Origin: an uncultured Prevotella sp.
GTDB lineage: Bacteria > Bacteroidota > Bacteroidia > Bacteroidales > Bacteroidaceae
Length of the DNA: 20,484 nucleotides
Assembly: GCA_905202125.1 (NCBI GenBank)
Contig: CAJKQX010000046.1
Span: 1-20,484 of the forward strand
Reading direction: 5' to 3'
Part shown: positions 6,899-14,769 of the stretch, in pieces
How the letters are laid out: every line of letters starts with the position of its first letter
Numbering within the stretch: position 1 is the stretch's first letter
Made by a program: the position numbers and the translations under genes
The notes under the pieces: generated by a model
The model's database searches: none
What the model was told of the DNA's origin: nothing
Seen by the model: the letters and a program-made list of their open reading frames with translations, nothing else

Positions 6899-7915
6899 TT
6901 ATTTGAGAAGTTTACCGGCCCGACCTGCCACATTGCCCGCAACTCCACCGGCGACACTTGCCGCACCGGAGCCGACCTGCATTGCGGTGGTGTTGACCGC
7001 ACGGTTGTAATTACCTGCGCCTCCAGCCTGTATAATCCAGCCTGCAACCGTTGGAATTGTAAAATACCCGATAATGCCGATAATCATGAACACCGTATAA
7101 GCGGTGTTGCTCCCGTCAAGGTCAACATTCGGATTATTAGTCAGTTCCGAAATATCATTCTGGAGCATCAGCACCTGTATTTTCGCCAGTATCGTCGAAA
7201 AGAGGTCTGCCACCGGCAACCACAGATAGGTCTGAATATAGCGGCATATCCACTGCGTCAGGGTTGACTGGAAGCCGTCCCAGACGGAGAGCGCGAATGA
7301 AATCGGTCCGAGTATCGCCAGCACTATCAGGAAGAAAGTGCGGATTGTGTCAATAGTGAGCGAGGCAGCCTGAAAGAGCATCTCCAGCAGCTCACGAAAG
7401 AAATTCTGGATAGCCTTCTTGACCTTATACATTCCGCGCTCGATATACATCCCGGCGGCTGTTCCTATCTCCGTCACGCCCAACTCGTCTATCTGCCTGT
7501 CAAATTCGGCATCATCTACAAGATAAGCTGTCGATGGGTCGTTCATCATAGCCTCGTATTCCAGTTTATCTTTCTCCTCACGGTACTTCTTCATGTCGAG
7601 GGTCTGGCCTTCGAGCATCGAGGCGGTACCCTGCACAATCGGAGACATGACGGAGTTGATGGTTCCCAACACTACTGTCGGAAAGAACATGATACAGAAA
7701 CCGATTACAAAGGGGCGCAGCATCGGGAACACATCAATCGGTTCGGCTCTTGCCAGCGACTGCCATATACGATAGGCGACATAGAACAGCGCGCCTAATC
7801 CGGCTATACCCTGAGCCACTACTGCCATATCCTCGCAAAGAGGCATCATCTCATCGTACAGAGAGCGCAGGATGGTGTGAAGGTTTGAAAAATCAATAGC
7901 GCACAGCATAGGCAT
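6899..7915 (-). CDS. TraJ, VirB6-like polytopic membrane protein
   Basis: About 338 residues with multiple hydrophobic segments: GIAGLGALFYVAYRIW, FVIGFCIMFFPTVVLG, TFFLIVLAILGPISFALSV and TVFMIIGIIGYFTIPTVAGW. It ends in a Gly/Ala-rich C-terminus (GSGAASVAGGVAGNVAGRAG). This is the pattern of TraJ of Bacteroides conjugative transposons, a VirB6/TrbL-like channel component. The ATG at 7915 overlaps the traI stop as TGATG. A GTG at 7918 immediately before it is an alternative start one codon longer; no ribosome-binding sequence separates them. An acidic cytoplasmic or periplasmic loop (about 100-140) lies between the second and third membrane regions. Confidence 0.88.
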   Translation of the reverse strand: MPMLCAIDFSNLHTILRSLYDEMMPLCEDMAVVAQGIAGLGALFYVAYRIWQSLARAEPIDVFPMLRPFVIGFCIMFFPTVVLGTINSVMSPIVQGTASMLEGQTLDMKKYREEKDKLEYEAMMNDPSTAYLVDDAEFDRQIDELGVTEIGTAAGMYIERGMYKVKKAIQNFFRELLEMLFQAASLTIDTIRTFFLIVLAILGPISFALSVWDGFQSTLTQWICRYIQTYLWLPVADLFSTILAKIQVLMLQNDISELTNNPNVDLDGSNTAYTVFMIIGIIGYFTIPTVAGWIIQAGGAGNYNRAVNTTAMQVGSGAASVAGGVAGNVAGRAGKLLK

Positions 7916-8553
7916 CACCAGTATTTTTCGGAGCCGTCACCGTAGAGAGCCACCACACGCTTTGTGTCGGCTTTCTTCTTGGCGCGCAGGTACGACACAC
8001 TGATATTTTTGTTGGTATAGTATGCCGTCAAGTTCTTCAGACGCTTCATTTCCTTGTAACAGTCGTCAACGACATCCATGCGGTCTTTGTCGGTCATGCT
8101 CAGTGTAGTTATATTGACAACCTGCTTCAAGTCGCCGAGGACACCGTTGGCTTCTTCGAGGATGCGGGTGTAGCCGGATGCGATAGCCGAGAGTTCCGCG
8201 CTTGTGAAATTGGGATCTGTCAGCATCTTTTGGAAATTGTTGACATAGTAGCCAGAGATATTGCCGAGCATCAGGATTGTCTGCTGCACCTTGCGGGCAT
8301 CGCGGACAAGGTTGTTCACCGACTGGAGCGCGTCATAATATTTCTTCGCCTGCTGGTAGATTTTCACAGTTTCCTGAAAATTCTTCACCATGTGCGTCGC
8401 CGTCTGCGACTCCTGCACAAGTGATTTAGAGTTGTTTACGATGGACTGCGCTATGTTGGACGGGTCTATTACAGTCCACTGGGCCGAAGCCCTGCCCGTG
8501 CCTAAAAGAAGGCACAGAGCGATTAAGGGGAAAAGAAACTTTAATTGCTTCAT
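7915..8553 (-). CDS. TraI, periplasmic conjugation protein (DUF4141)
   Basis: A 212-residue protein with a signal peptide (MKQLKFLFPLIALCLL, cleavage after SA at about 24). The mature part is helical (DPSNIAQSIVNNSKSLVQ, then FQETVKIYQQAKKYYDALQ). This matches DUF4141/TraI of Bacteroides elements and resembles the helical VirB5/TrbJ type of pilus-associated periplasmic proteins. It should not be confused with the TraI relaxase of RP4 or F. The gene is preceded by a 19-base leader identical to that of traN and overlaps traJ at its stop. It begins 21 bases after the small hydrophobic gene. Confidence 0.87.
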   Translation of the reverse strand: MKQLKFLFPLIALCLLLGTGRASAQWTVIDPSNIAQSIVNNSKSLVQESQTATHMVKNFQETVKIYQQAKKYYDALQSVNNLVRDARKVQQTILMLGNISGYYVNNFQKMLTDPNFTSAELSAIASGYTRILEEANGVLGDLKQVVNITTLSMTDKDRMDVVDDCYKEMKRLKNLTAYYTNKNISVSYLRAKKKADTKRVVALYGDGSEKYW

Positions 8554-8572
8554 TTGATTGTGGATTAAGTGG
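8554..8572 (-). promoter_or_regulatory. traI translation leader, identical to the traN leader
   Basis: The 19 bases before the traI ATG on the minus strand (CCACTTAATCCACAATCAA) are the same as those before the traN ATG. This is the closest pair among several AATCCAmA-containing leaders in the window. No Shine-Dalgarno sequence is present here, in contrast to the small gene just upstream. Confidence 0.45.
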
Positions 8573-8574
8573 AT

Positions 8575-8709
8575 TTAGCGTATTCTGTGAGCCATACTCA
8601 CAATGATTCTGATTAGGGCTGTAAACAGCCGGTAAGCTGATACAAGGAGGAGGCCGAGGAAAAGGAACAGACCTGAAATGATGAATATTAGGGATTGCTT
8701 GACTTTCAT
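8575..8709 (-). CDS. 44-residue hydrophobic membrane peptide between traG and traI
   Basis: This short gene reads MKVKQSLIFIISGLFL, then LGLLLVSAYRLFTALIR, and ends in a basic tail HRIR before TAA. It gives 44 residues with one strong membrane helix (about 6-26) and a second amphipathic stretch. Its ATG lies four bases beyond the traG stop codon. AAAGGAGGG at 8724-8716 is one of the few clear Shine-Dalgarno sequences in the operon, so translation is likely. Position matches traH of CTnDOT, but I cannot confirm homology from so short a sequence. It may be a small membrane component or assembly factor of the inner-membrane complex. A competing ATG at 8713 opens another frame that runs over traI and looks non-coding. 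Confidence 0.65.
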   Translation of the reverse strand: MKVKQSLIFIISGLFLFLGLLLVSAYRLFTALIRIIVSMAHRIR

Positions 8710-8712
8710 ACA

Positions 8713-11214
8713 TCAGTTCACCCTCCTTTCGTTGGCTAACTGTTTGATAGCGGCCTCGATGTCGCCGCCGAGCTGACGGGCGCGGGCGAGTACCTGCATC
8801 TTCTCCGTTTCCTCGGTGGTATAGGCGAGGTATTCCTCCGGCGATACCTCTGTCGCATACACTGCCGACTGCGTTCCACCCAGCCCGATCCACACCTCCT
8901 TATATAATCGGTTCGGATTATTGGAGAGATTTATACTGAGAATCTGGCTTTTCTCCTTATCGGTCAGACCGAGCAACTCCTGTATCTGGTCAAAGCGGTT
9001 CATATACTTTCTCTGGTCGAGCAGTATCTTGCAGTCGGAGTTGTTGATGATGGTCTCCTTGACAATCGGCGACGATATTATGTCGTCAACCTCCTGTGTA
9101 ACCACCACAGCCTCACCGAAATATTTGCGCACTGTCTTGAACATATAGCGCATATATTCAGCCATATTCGCCGTTGACAACGCTTTCCAAGCCTCCTCGC
9201 AGATAAGGACTTTCCGCACTCCTTTCAGACGGCGCATCTTGTTGATGAAGGCTTCCATGATGATAATCGTTACCACAGGAAACAGGTCTTTATTGTCGCG
9301 GATAGCGTCAATCTCGAATACCACGAAACGCTTGTTGAGCAGGTCGATGTTCTCCTTTGAGTTCAGCAGGAAGTCAAAGCGACCGCCATGATAATATTGC
9401 CTTAAAGTAGTCAGGAAGTTGTCGATGTCAAAATCCTGCTTATAGATGGGGATAGGACGCTGTGCCATTTCAGCACGGTAATCGTCGCGCATGAACTCGT
9501 AGAAGGAGTTGAAGCAGGGAACGATGTTGCGGTCTTTCTTCATCTTTTCAAGGAACATCGACAGTGCGGAGCCTAATTCGCCACTCTCCGTTTTGGAAAC
9601 TCTGTCGTCCTCTGACTTCCAGAGCGTGAGAAGCAGCGTCTTGATGGAGTCCTTTTTCTCAACATCAAACACCCCGTCCTCGGTGAAAAACGGATTGAAA
9701 GAAATCGGCTTTTCCTCGGTGTAGGTGTAATACACACCGTCTTCGCCGTGGGTACGGTTGTGGATAAGGTTGCACAGACCTTCGTAGGAATTGCCGGTGT
9801 CAATCAGCAGGATATGCGCGCCTTGCTCGTAATACTGTCGTACCAGATGGTTGGTGAAGAAAGACTTGCCGCTACCCGACGGGCCGAGAATGAACTTGTT
9901 GCGGTTGGTGGTTATGCCGCGCTTCATCGGCTCGTCGGAAATATCCAAGTGGACAGGTTTACCCGTAAGGCGATCCACCATTTTTATTCCAAATGGGGAG
10001 AGTGAGGAACGGTAGTTTGTTTCGGCAGTGAAGAAGCAGACGGCAGGCTCGATGAAAGTATAGAAACTTTCCTCGGCAGGGAAATCCGCTTCGTTGCCGG
10101 GCATAGCCGCCCAATACAGCGTCGGGCAGTCGATGGTGTTGTGCCTCGGCATACATCCCATAGTCGCAAGCTGACCGCCGACATCGTTCTTTATCCGGCG
10201 CAGTTCCTCGGCATCGTCACTCCAAGCCATGATGTTGCAGTGGCAGCGCACTGATGTAAGACCATAGCTGTGTGCCTCGTTCAGATAGCGGTCTATCCAC
10301 TCCTTATTGATTGCGTTGGAACGGCTGTACCTTGAAAGCGAGTTCATATTGCGCGCCGTCTTTTCAAACTTCGCCAGATTCTCGTCGTGGTCGTCGATAA
10401 ACACATACTGGTTATAGATGTGGTTGCACGGCAGGAGCAGACCCACGGGAGATGCGAAGCTCAGTCTGCAATCGCTTCTGTCGGTTGACAGGCGTTCATA
10501 GCGGTTGTCGGTGCTGACCTTTCCTGGCAGGTCGTCGGTGTCCGAGAGGGTGTGCAGACATAGCATCTTGTCGCCGACGCGCATTTCTTTCGGCGACAGG
10601 TCTATATCCTCCAGACAGGTTACATCGTCGGTTGACAGCAAGAGATACCTCTCGATGATGCCCGATGTGCTGTCGGTGCCGACAATCTCATCGTCACCCA
10701 TGCTGCGCAGCGAGATATATCCGGTGTCGTTGATTATGCGCTCGAACTGGCCCACGGCTTCCATGAAGCCCACAATCATATCGTGATTGAGTTCCTTCGG
10801 AGTGATACGCCCACGGCAGAGTGTGGAGAAGTTGGACTGCTGTCGCATACGCTCCTTTGTGGTCTTTGTCAGATACAGGTAGCACTTGTGCGCCAGATAC
10901 GGACGCTCGTTGAAATGACGCTCGAAGCTCCTGTCAAGAAAAGACAAATCATCTTTTTGCAGTTCCGGCTTATAATTCTCCGACACAAACCAGTCCTGCT
11001 TATGCGCCACCGTGAAGCGGGGCAATACCTTGATAGCCTTGCACCATGCGGCGTGCATAGCCTCGTATTCCTGCGATGTGACGGTGAACAGCTCCGGCAG
11101 CGTAACCTCGTAGCACACGGTTATGTCGGCATCCTTGCTGATGATACAGCCGTGTTCCACGGCGAGAAGCGGCAGCTTTGACTCCAGTGTTGTGGCTTTC
11201 AGTATGTTTCTCAT
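8713..11214 (-). CDS. TraG, VirB4-like conjugation ATPase
   Basis: An 833-residue ATPase. I start it at the ATG at 11214 (MRNILKATTLESKLPLL), which overlaps the traF stop as ATGA; the longer reading from 11403 only runs back through traF out of frame. Walker A is GPSGSGKS at about 444-451 and Walker B VLICEEAW at about 669-676. The motif DTGNSYEGL lies between them, and VTQEVDDI comes after Walker B. The N-terminal 400 residues are the CagE/VirB4-type region. TraG energises assembly of the mating channel at the inner membrane and is the standard marker of Bacteroidetes MPF_B systems. It is unrelated to the coupling protein also called TraG elsewhere. No truncation or frameshift is seen. Confidence 0.95.
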   Translation of the reverse strand: MRNILKATTLESKLPLLAVEHGCIISKDADITVCYEVTLPELFTVTSQEYEAMHAAWCKAIKVLPRFTVAHKQDWFVSENYKPELQKDDLSFLDRSFERHFNERPYLAHKCYLYLTKTTKERMRQQSNFSTLCRGRITPKELNHDMIVGFMEAVGQFERIINDTGYISLRSMGDDEIVGTDSTSGIIERYLLLSTDDVTCLEDIDLSPKEMRVGDKMLCLHTLSDTDDLPGKVSTDNRYERLSTDRSDCRLSFASPVGLLLPCNHIYNQYVFIDDHDENLAKFEKTARNMNSLSRYSRSNAINKEWIDRYLNEAHSYGLTSVRCHCNIMAWSDDAEELRRIKNDVGGQLATMGCMPRHNTIDCPTLYWAAMPGNEADFPAEESFYTFIEPAVCFFTAETNYRSSLSPFGIKMVDRLTGKPVHLDISDEPMKRGITTNRNKFILGPSGSGKSFFTNHLVRQYYEQGAHILLIDTGNSYEGLCNLIHNRTHGEDGVYYTYTEEKPISFNPFFTEDGVFDVEKKDSIKTLLLTLWKSEDDRVSKTESGELGSALSMFLEKMKKDRNIVPCFNSFYEFMRDDYRAEMAQRPIPIYKQDFDIDNFLTTLRQYYHGGRFDFLLNSKENIDLLNKRFVVFEIDAIRDNKDLFPVVTIIIMEAFINKMRRLKGVRKVLICEEAWKALSTANMAEYMRYMFKTVRKYFGEAVVVTQEVDDIISSPIVKETIINNSDCKILLDQRKYMNRFDQIQELLGLTDKEKSQILSINLSNNPNRLYKEVWIGLGGTQSAVYATEVSPEEYLAYTTEETEKMQVLARARQLGGDIEAAIKQLANERRVN

Positions 11215-11537
11215 CGGCAGCCTCCCTTCAATATATTGCGCACACGCAGACGGTTGATGATATATCGGGGACGGTATTTCACCGATGTGAGCTTCATAAG
11301 TCCGTACTGGCCGTACTTGCCGTTGAGGTGGAAAGTGTACCACACCAGCACCGACGCGCTTATGGCACCGAAGCCTATGCACAGACCCTGCTGCACCCCG
11401 CACATATAGAGGATTACGAACAGTATGAAATCGGCGATAAGACCTCCTGCGAAGATGAACAGGTACTGCGCTTTAAGCCCCTTATATTCGACCGTCCTGC
11501 CTATGCCCTTGTTAACAGAGTATTCCATCAGCGGCAT
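11211..11537 (-). CDS. TraF, VirB3-like small membrane protein (DUF4133)
   Basis: A 108-residue protein with two adjacent membrane helices (about 25-45, LFIFAGGLIADFILFVILYM, and about 50-68, LCIGFGAISASVLVWYTF). A basic cytoplasmic C-terminus follows (VKYRPRYIINRLRVRN). The family is DUF4133, TraF of Bacteroides conjugative transposons, which occupies the VirB3 position next to the VirB4-like TraG. The start could be 11537 or the Met three codons later. It begins three bases after traE and overlaps traG by ATGA. Confidence 0.87.
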   Translation of the reverse strand: MPLMEYSVNKGIGRTVEYKGLKAQYLFIFAGGLIADFILFVILYMCGVQQGLCIGFGAISASVLVWYTFHLNGKYGQYGLMKLTSVKYRPRYIINRLRVRNILKGGCR

Positions 11538-11540
11538 GGA

Positions 11541-11897
11541 TTAGAGGAAGAACGAGCGCAGAATTGTGGCGGCGACAACAAGGAAGATACAGGCACCGAA
11601 CCACGATGCGGCGGTCTTGCTCGTGTCGGGATCGCCGGAGCTGAACTTGCCATAGACCTTGACACCGCCGATAAGACCGACGACAGCACCGATGGCATAA
11701 ATCAGCTTCGTTGCGGGGTCGAAATAGGATGTCATCATCGAGGTTGCCTCGTTGATGCCTGCCAGACCGTTGCCGGCGGCATAGAGGTTGGCGGCGCATA
11801 TCATCAGTGTGAGCATGGCGGCCATAGGGCGGCGCATACCGGGAGCGTTCATAAACTCCACGATGCGCTTGTAGAGCGACTTGAAGAATTTAGTCAT
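11541..11897 (-). CDS. TraE, VirB2/pilin-like protein (DUF4134)
   Basis: A 118-residue protein with a leader-like hydrophobic stretch (residues 24-41, ending NLYAAG) and two further membrane segments (LIYAIGAVVGLIGGVKVYG and FGACIFLVVAATILRSFF). This is DUF4134, TraE of Bacteroides elements. Its small size, cleavable-looking N-terminus and paired helices fit a VirB2-like pilin or core subunit. It is separated from the TraD-like gene by 28 bases holding a CACTAAATCCAAATCA leader, related to those before traA and traQ. It sits three bases ahead of traF. Confidence 0.87.
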   Translation of the reverse strand: MTKFFKSLYKRIVEFMNAPGMRRPMAAMLTLMICAANLYAAGNGLAGINEATSMMTSYFDPATKLIYAIGAVVGLIGGVKVYGKFSSGDPDTSKTAASWFGACIFLVVAATILRSFFL

Positions 11898-11921
11898 AAA
11901 ATAATTGATTTGGATTTAGTG
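11898..11921 (-). promoter_or_regulatory. traE translation leader with CACTAAATCCAAAT motif
   Basis: On the minus strand the motif CACTAAATCCAAATCA is followed by an AT-rich ATTATTTT run and then the traE ATG. It is closely related to the leaders of traA (CACTACATCCAAATC) and traQ (CACTAAACCCAAATTC). There is no Shine-Dalgarno sequence. Confidence 0.4.
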
Positions 11922-11925
11922 ATGG

Positions 11926-12651
11926 TCAGTGGAGGATATTGAAGTCGATGGCATCAATATCGGTTGTGTCTATGTCAGCATGAAATACTATCTTGCGGAC
12001 TTTCTCAATAGCCTCGTCAGTTTTCACCGCCGGAGCATCTTCAGGGACGTCGGGCAACTGACATTCAATCATCAGTATGCGCTTGCGCACAACCGGGTCG
12101 AGTTTTACATATTCGATTATCTCGGTGCCTTCAAGTTCGGAAACTACCCGCCGGGCGGTCTGCTCATCCTCAGTGGTGTGAGGCTGATTTTTCAGCACCT
12201 TAATGGCTGTCTGCATTTCCTCAAAGTCTATGCCGTCGGCATTTGCATCGGCCGGAGGCGGAGTTTCGCCGGTAAGCTCACTGACGGAGTGAGTGGAGAA
12301 TATATCGTCCAGCTTTTCAGGAGGAATCTGAACCGACGGCTTTTCTTCGGGTGGATCGGGCAATCCTGCATCGGAGGGTTTACCCAGTTCCATGACAATA
12401 AGCGGCACGACTTCCCTTGCTGCTTCGGCAGCGGCTTCTTTGGCGATTTCCCGGAACGAGTCTATGAACTTATCGGCATCGAAGGAACTTTTGCCTACGA
12501 CTTCTTCCACGGGCACTTCATCTGCGGGCGGTTGTTCCGGAGGTACGCAGTTGTCATTCTTGCCGGCAGCCTGGGAGTCGGGCTTTGTCAGCACTTTCCT
12601 GATAAGCCATACATTGCTTGCGAGCAATGCGATGATAAACAGCGTTTCCAT
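11926..12651 (-). CDS. TraD-like membrane-anchored acidic protein
   Basis: A 241-residue protein with one N-terminal membrane anchor (METLFIIALLASNVWLI). The rest is long, acidic and Pro/Glu-rich. Residues 50-80 are helical (DKFIDSFREIAKEAAAEAA). Residues 105-160 are low-complexity (PPEEKPSVQIPPEKLDD), and the C-terminus has repeated Asp-Ile pairs (DIDTTDIDAIDF). No catalytic motif is visible. By position between the DUF3408-type genes and traE it corresponds to the protein called TraD in Bacteroides conjugative transposons, which is not the F-plasmid coupling protein. The start overlaps the previous stop as TGATG. Its role is unknown; a scaffold at the membrane is a guess. Confidence 0.7.
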   Translation of the reverse strand: METLFIIALLASNVWLIRKVLTKPDSQAAGKNDNCVPPEQPPADEVPVEEVVGKSSFDADKFIDSFREIAKEAAAEAAREVVPLIVMELGKPSDAGLPDPPEEKPSVQIPPEKLDDIFSTHSVSELTGETPPPADANADGIDFEEMQTAIKVLKNQPHTTEDEQTARRVVSELEGTEIIEYVKLDPVVRKRILMIECQLPDVPEDAPAVKTDEAIEKVRKIVFHADIDTTDIDAIDFNILH

Positions 12652-12950
12652 CAGAATAGCGGCTGGCTGTTTTCATCATAGAGACCTTCCATGACCTCGC
12701 GGTTGTTTGCGAAGTGGTCGAGAAGTATCTCGGATACATACGAGCCTATGGAGACACCTGTATCGCGGAACCGTTCTGCCATACGACTCAGGACGGCATG
12801 GACTTCGGGATAGATATACACTTTGGTGTTGGAGCGAACAATGCCGGGCCGGAGAAACTTGGCGGCATATTTCCTGCGCTCCTCTGCGGCTCTGACATCA
12901 ATGTCAGTGGCCGGATTCACGTTGATGGTTACAAGTGGTGATTTGGGCAT
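12651..12950 (-). CDS. small DUF3408-like / ribbon-helix-helix protein
   Basis: A 99-residue protein. Its central part, TKVYIYPEVHAVLSRMAERF followed by GVSIGSYVSEILLDHF, has the strand-helix-helix pattern of ribbon-helix-helix-type domains found in the DUF3408 proteins of Bacteroides tra operons. It probably binds DNA or helps the ParA-like TraA. It corresponds by position to traC of CTnDOT, but I do not assign the symbol. It lies six bases after the previous gene and overlaps the TraD-like gene as TGATG. Confidence 0.68.
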   Translation of the reverse strand: MPKSPLVTINVNPATDIDVRAAEERRKYAAKFLRPGIVRSNTKVYIYPEVHAVLSRMAERFRDTGVSIGSYVSEILLDHFANNREVMEGLYDENSQPLF

Positions 12951-12956
12951 AGCTGG

Positions 12957-13385
12957 TTAGAGTTTAAGTTGGTTGATAACATCGGCATACTCCTCCAAGT
13001 GAGCAGCCAGTACGTTGTTGATGAAAGCCTTTAGCGAGCATACGCGCCCTTTCTTGCGGCAGAACAGGATACGACGGATTTTCCATTCAATTTCCGGGTC
13101 TATCTCTGTCGTTACATATTTATCCTGCGGCGACATATAGGTCATGTTCCATACGAAACGCTCCAGATATTTGCGCTCACGATCTGAGTCATTGCCGACA
13201 CTTACTTTGGGGTGGGATTCCGATACAGATTTGGTGGAAGGAACTTTTGTCATTTCCGATTCGGACTCTTGTGTCTGACCCTCTGCCTTTGGCTTCTTTT
13301 TAAGCGTTGACAGCGAGGAGGACTCCTCTCTGAAAGACCTGATGAACTCATCAGGGTCGATTTCCGACTCATATTTCTTTGCCAT
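12957..13385 (-). CDS. DUF3408-domain protein (traB position)
   Basis: A 142-residue protein with a disordered, charged N-terminal half (many Ser/Lys/Glu up to about residue 70). A compact C-terminal domain starts near 75: KYVTTEIDPEIEWKIRRIL then CSLKAFINNVLAAHLEEY. The strand followed by two helices matches DUF3408, a ribbon-helix-helix-like family typical of the second gene of Bacteroides transfer operons. It starts five bases after the traA stop. With the ParA-like TraA upstream it could act as the DNA-binding partner of a partition-like pair, but this is inference. Its C-terminal fold resembles that of the next gene, so the two may be old paralogues. Confidence 0.75.
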   Translation of the reverse strand: MAKKYESEIDPDEFIRSFREESSSLSTLKKKPKAEGQTQESESEMTKVPSTKSVSESHPKVSVGNDSDRERKYLERFVWNMTYMSPQDKYVTTEIDPEIEWKIRRILFCRKKGRVCSLKAFINNVLAAHLEEYADVINQLKL

Positions 13386-13390
13386 ATCGG

Positions 13391-14146
13391 TCAGAGTTTG
13401 AGAAGTCCGAGCAATTCATCGGTAAGCTCCGGCAGGCGTGTACCTTTAAGCAATGTCTTGTCAGGAGGCATGACGGTCGAGCGAAACACGGCGCGGTTGA
13501 GCGTCTTTGACCCTTCACGACGATACTTTTTGGTATCCGGTATCTTGGCTTTCAGCGTCATAAGACCGTATTCCTCGAAAACCGCCTCATACTGGTCGTA
13601 GAGATCTGTTTTCTCACGGGCATCTACAAGGTTCCAGAGCATATACATCTGTTTGACCTGTGTGCGTCCGGTAGTGAGCCACTCCTGTATCTTCAGGGCA
13701 AAGGCGAGCGAGCTTTCAAGGATAACCTTGTCTGCCGCGACCGGCACTATCACGGTATCCATGCAGTTGAGAATGTTGACGACGCCACGGTTATTGACCG
13801 TGCCGGGCAGGTCGAAGAAAACGATGTCTATCTCGTTTCCGGCCTCGATGATGTCGCGTACCTTCTGCATCGCCTCCTCCGGCTTTGCCGTCAGGAGTGG
13901 ATAAGGCGCGAGCTTGGTCTGGCGCAGATTATCGGAAAAAAGTTTCTTGAACTGAGGGCTACACTCGATAAGGTCTTTGTCGCGCTGGCGCATCTCCTCG
14001 ATGCTGAACTGAGGATAGTCGCAGTCAACGACAAGGACTTTCAGCCCCTTCACATAGTAGAGGTAACTCGCCGCCAAAACGGTCAGAGTGGTCTTGCCTG
14101 CTCCGCCTTTCTGGGTGGAGAAAGCGACAAATTTGGGGTCTGTCAT
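13391..14146 (-). CDS. TraA, ParA/MinD-family ATPase
   Basis: A 251-residue ParA-type ATPase. I place the start at 14146 (MTDPKFVAFSTQKGG), which gives the usual length and is preceded by a CACTACATCCAAATC leader. The frame is open for 60 more codons upstream, but those encode sequence unlike the family. The deviant Walker A motif is KGGAGKTT (13-20) with the signature Lys13; the switch I/A' region is VVDCDYPQ (D41, D43) and Walker B is DIVFFDLPG. ParA-type TraA is the first gene of Bacteroides tra operons. Its role may be positioning or stability of the element or the transfer complex. It is separated from the next gene by five bases. Confidence 0.9.
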   Translation of the reverse strand: MTDPKFVAFSTQKGGAGKTTLTVLAASYLYYVKGLKVLVVDCDYPQFSIEEMRQRDKDLIECSPQFKKLFSDNLRQTKLAPYPLLTAKPEEAMQKVRDIIEAGNEIDIVFFDLPGTVNNRGVVNILNCMDTVIVPVAADKVILESSLAFALKIQEWLTTGRTQVKQMYMLWNLVDAREKTDLYDQYEAVFEEYGLMTLKAKIPDTKKYRREGSKTLNRAVFRSTVMPPDKTLLKGTRLPELTDELLGLLKL

Positions 14147-14173
14147 AAAATCAAATTTGGATTTGGATGTAGT
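14147..14173 (-). promoter_or_regulatory. traA translation leader
   Basis: Minus-strand sequence CCACTACATCCAAATC followed by CAAATTTGATTTT leads into the traA ATG. It belongs to the group of AATCCAmA/CATCCAAA leaders seen before traE, traQ, traI and traN. A second copy of this leader plus a related start (MTDEPK) lies about 220 bases upstream. Confidence 0.4.
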
Positions 14174-14329
14174 GGTGGTTGCATAGCGGTGGCCGTCAGC
14201 GTATCTTCTGACACGGATAGACCGGGCTTCTATCGGCGCGAAGCAATGCCGGCACAGATTATGCGGGATGGATTGACAGCTTTCTTTGCCGCGCGTTGCG
14301 ACCTTCCTCCGCTGTCGGGAGGGCATCGG

Positions 14330-14365
14330 CTATGTGAGCCGGAAATGTTTGGGTTCGTCAGTCAT
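14330..14365 (-). other. 11-codon leader ORF upstream of traA
   Basis: On the minus strand, an ATG at 14365 opens MTDEPKHFRLT and a TAG at 14332-14330 closes it. It is preceded by CACTAAACTCCACATCCAAAC (14396-14376), related to the traA leader. The first codons ATGACTGAC-CCCAAA resemble the traA start ATGACAGAC-CCCAAA. The frame then stays open from 14326 into traA. It may be a leader peptide or the remains of a duplicated start. Nothing proves translation. Confidence 0.3.
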
Positions 14366-14769
14366 GTCTGGTTCGGGTTTGGATGTGGAGTTTAGTGGTG
14401 TCCGCCATAGCCATAGGGCCATAGGGCGATAGGTAGGTTGCTGGCATTTATCCTTTATATATGGCTTACAGGCTTCATAAGTCAGTCTTTGTCATGTCAT
14501 TCAGGAACTAATCTCTCTACATAATCTACTCTTTAGATTGTTCGGAAGGACATTTATAAGACTGCAATTCAGCTTTATTGCCAAATGGTTGGGATTATAC
14601 CCGCCGGACTGGTTGCTCAGCTTACAGTTCATATGGATAGTGCGTAATATAATAAGTAGTTTGACTTCCTTGAAGGCAGGCTTGAGAACCAATCTCTACA
14701 CAAAGAAACAAATAATTCTGCAAACTGGCAAATCTAAAAATAAGCCAATTTGCTGTGATTAAGAGCATT
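14366..14769. other. non-coding control region, traA side
   Basis: About 400 bases without a convincing gene. The part nearest traA holds three CCATAG units (14405-14410, 14411-14416, 14419-14424) and a CGATAG (14428-14433). From about 14500 the DNA is clearly more AT-rich. The imperfect repeat GAAC(T/C)AATCTCT occurs at about 14505-14516 and 14685-14696. A TAGATTTG element (-7-like) is seen on the minus strand near 14735, but no TTTG lies at the proper distance upstream, so the traA promoter is not located with confidence. Short open frames here look random. Confidence 0.4.

Noticed and set aside
8426..8893. Minus-strand 155-codon frame spanning the end of traG, the small gene and the start of traI
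   Set aside because: It crosses three better frames and has no family character; the 44-codon frame within it has the ribosome-binding site and hydrophobic profile.
11215..11403. A 63-residue N-terminal extension of TraG
   Set aside because: It lies wholly within traF in another frame, is not like VirB4 N-termini, and the ATGA overlap at 11214 gives a proper start.
11178..11942. Long open frames on the plus strand opposite traE/traF (254 codons) and opposite the TraD-like gene (11929-12681, 250 codons)
   Set aside because: They are antisense to well-recognised tra genes, their sequence is Cys/His-rich without domains, and they arise from the GC and codon bias of the opposite strand.
14147..14326. 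A 60-residue N-terminal extension of TraA
   Set aside because: ParA-type proteins begin a few residues before the KGGxGKT motif; the extension has no matching features and includes the translated leader.
14501..14762. Short frames on both strands in the AT-rich interval
   Set aside because: No start signals, no recognisable domain, and overlapping frames on both strands of similar quality; probably chance.
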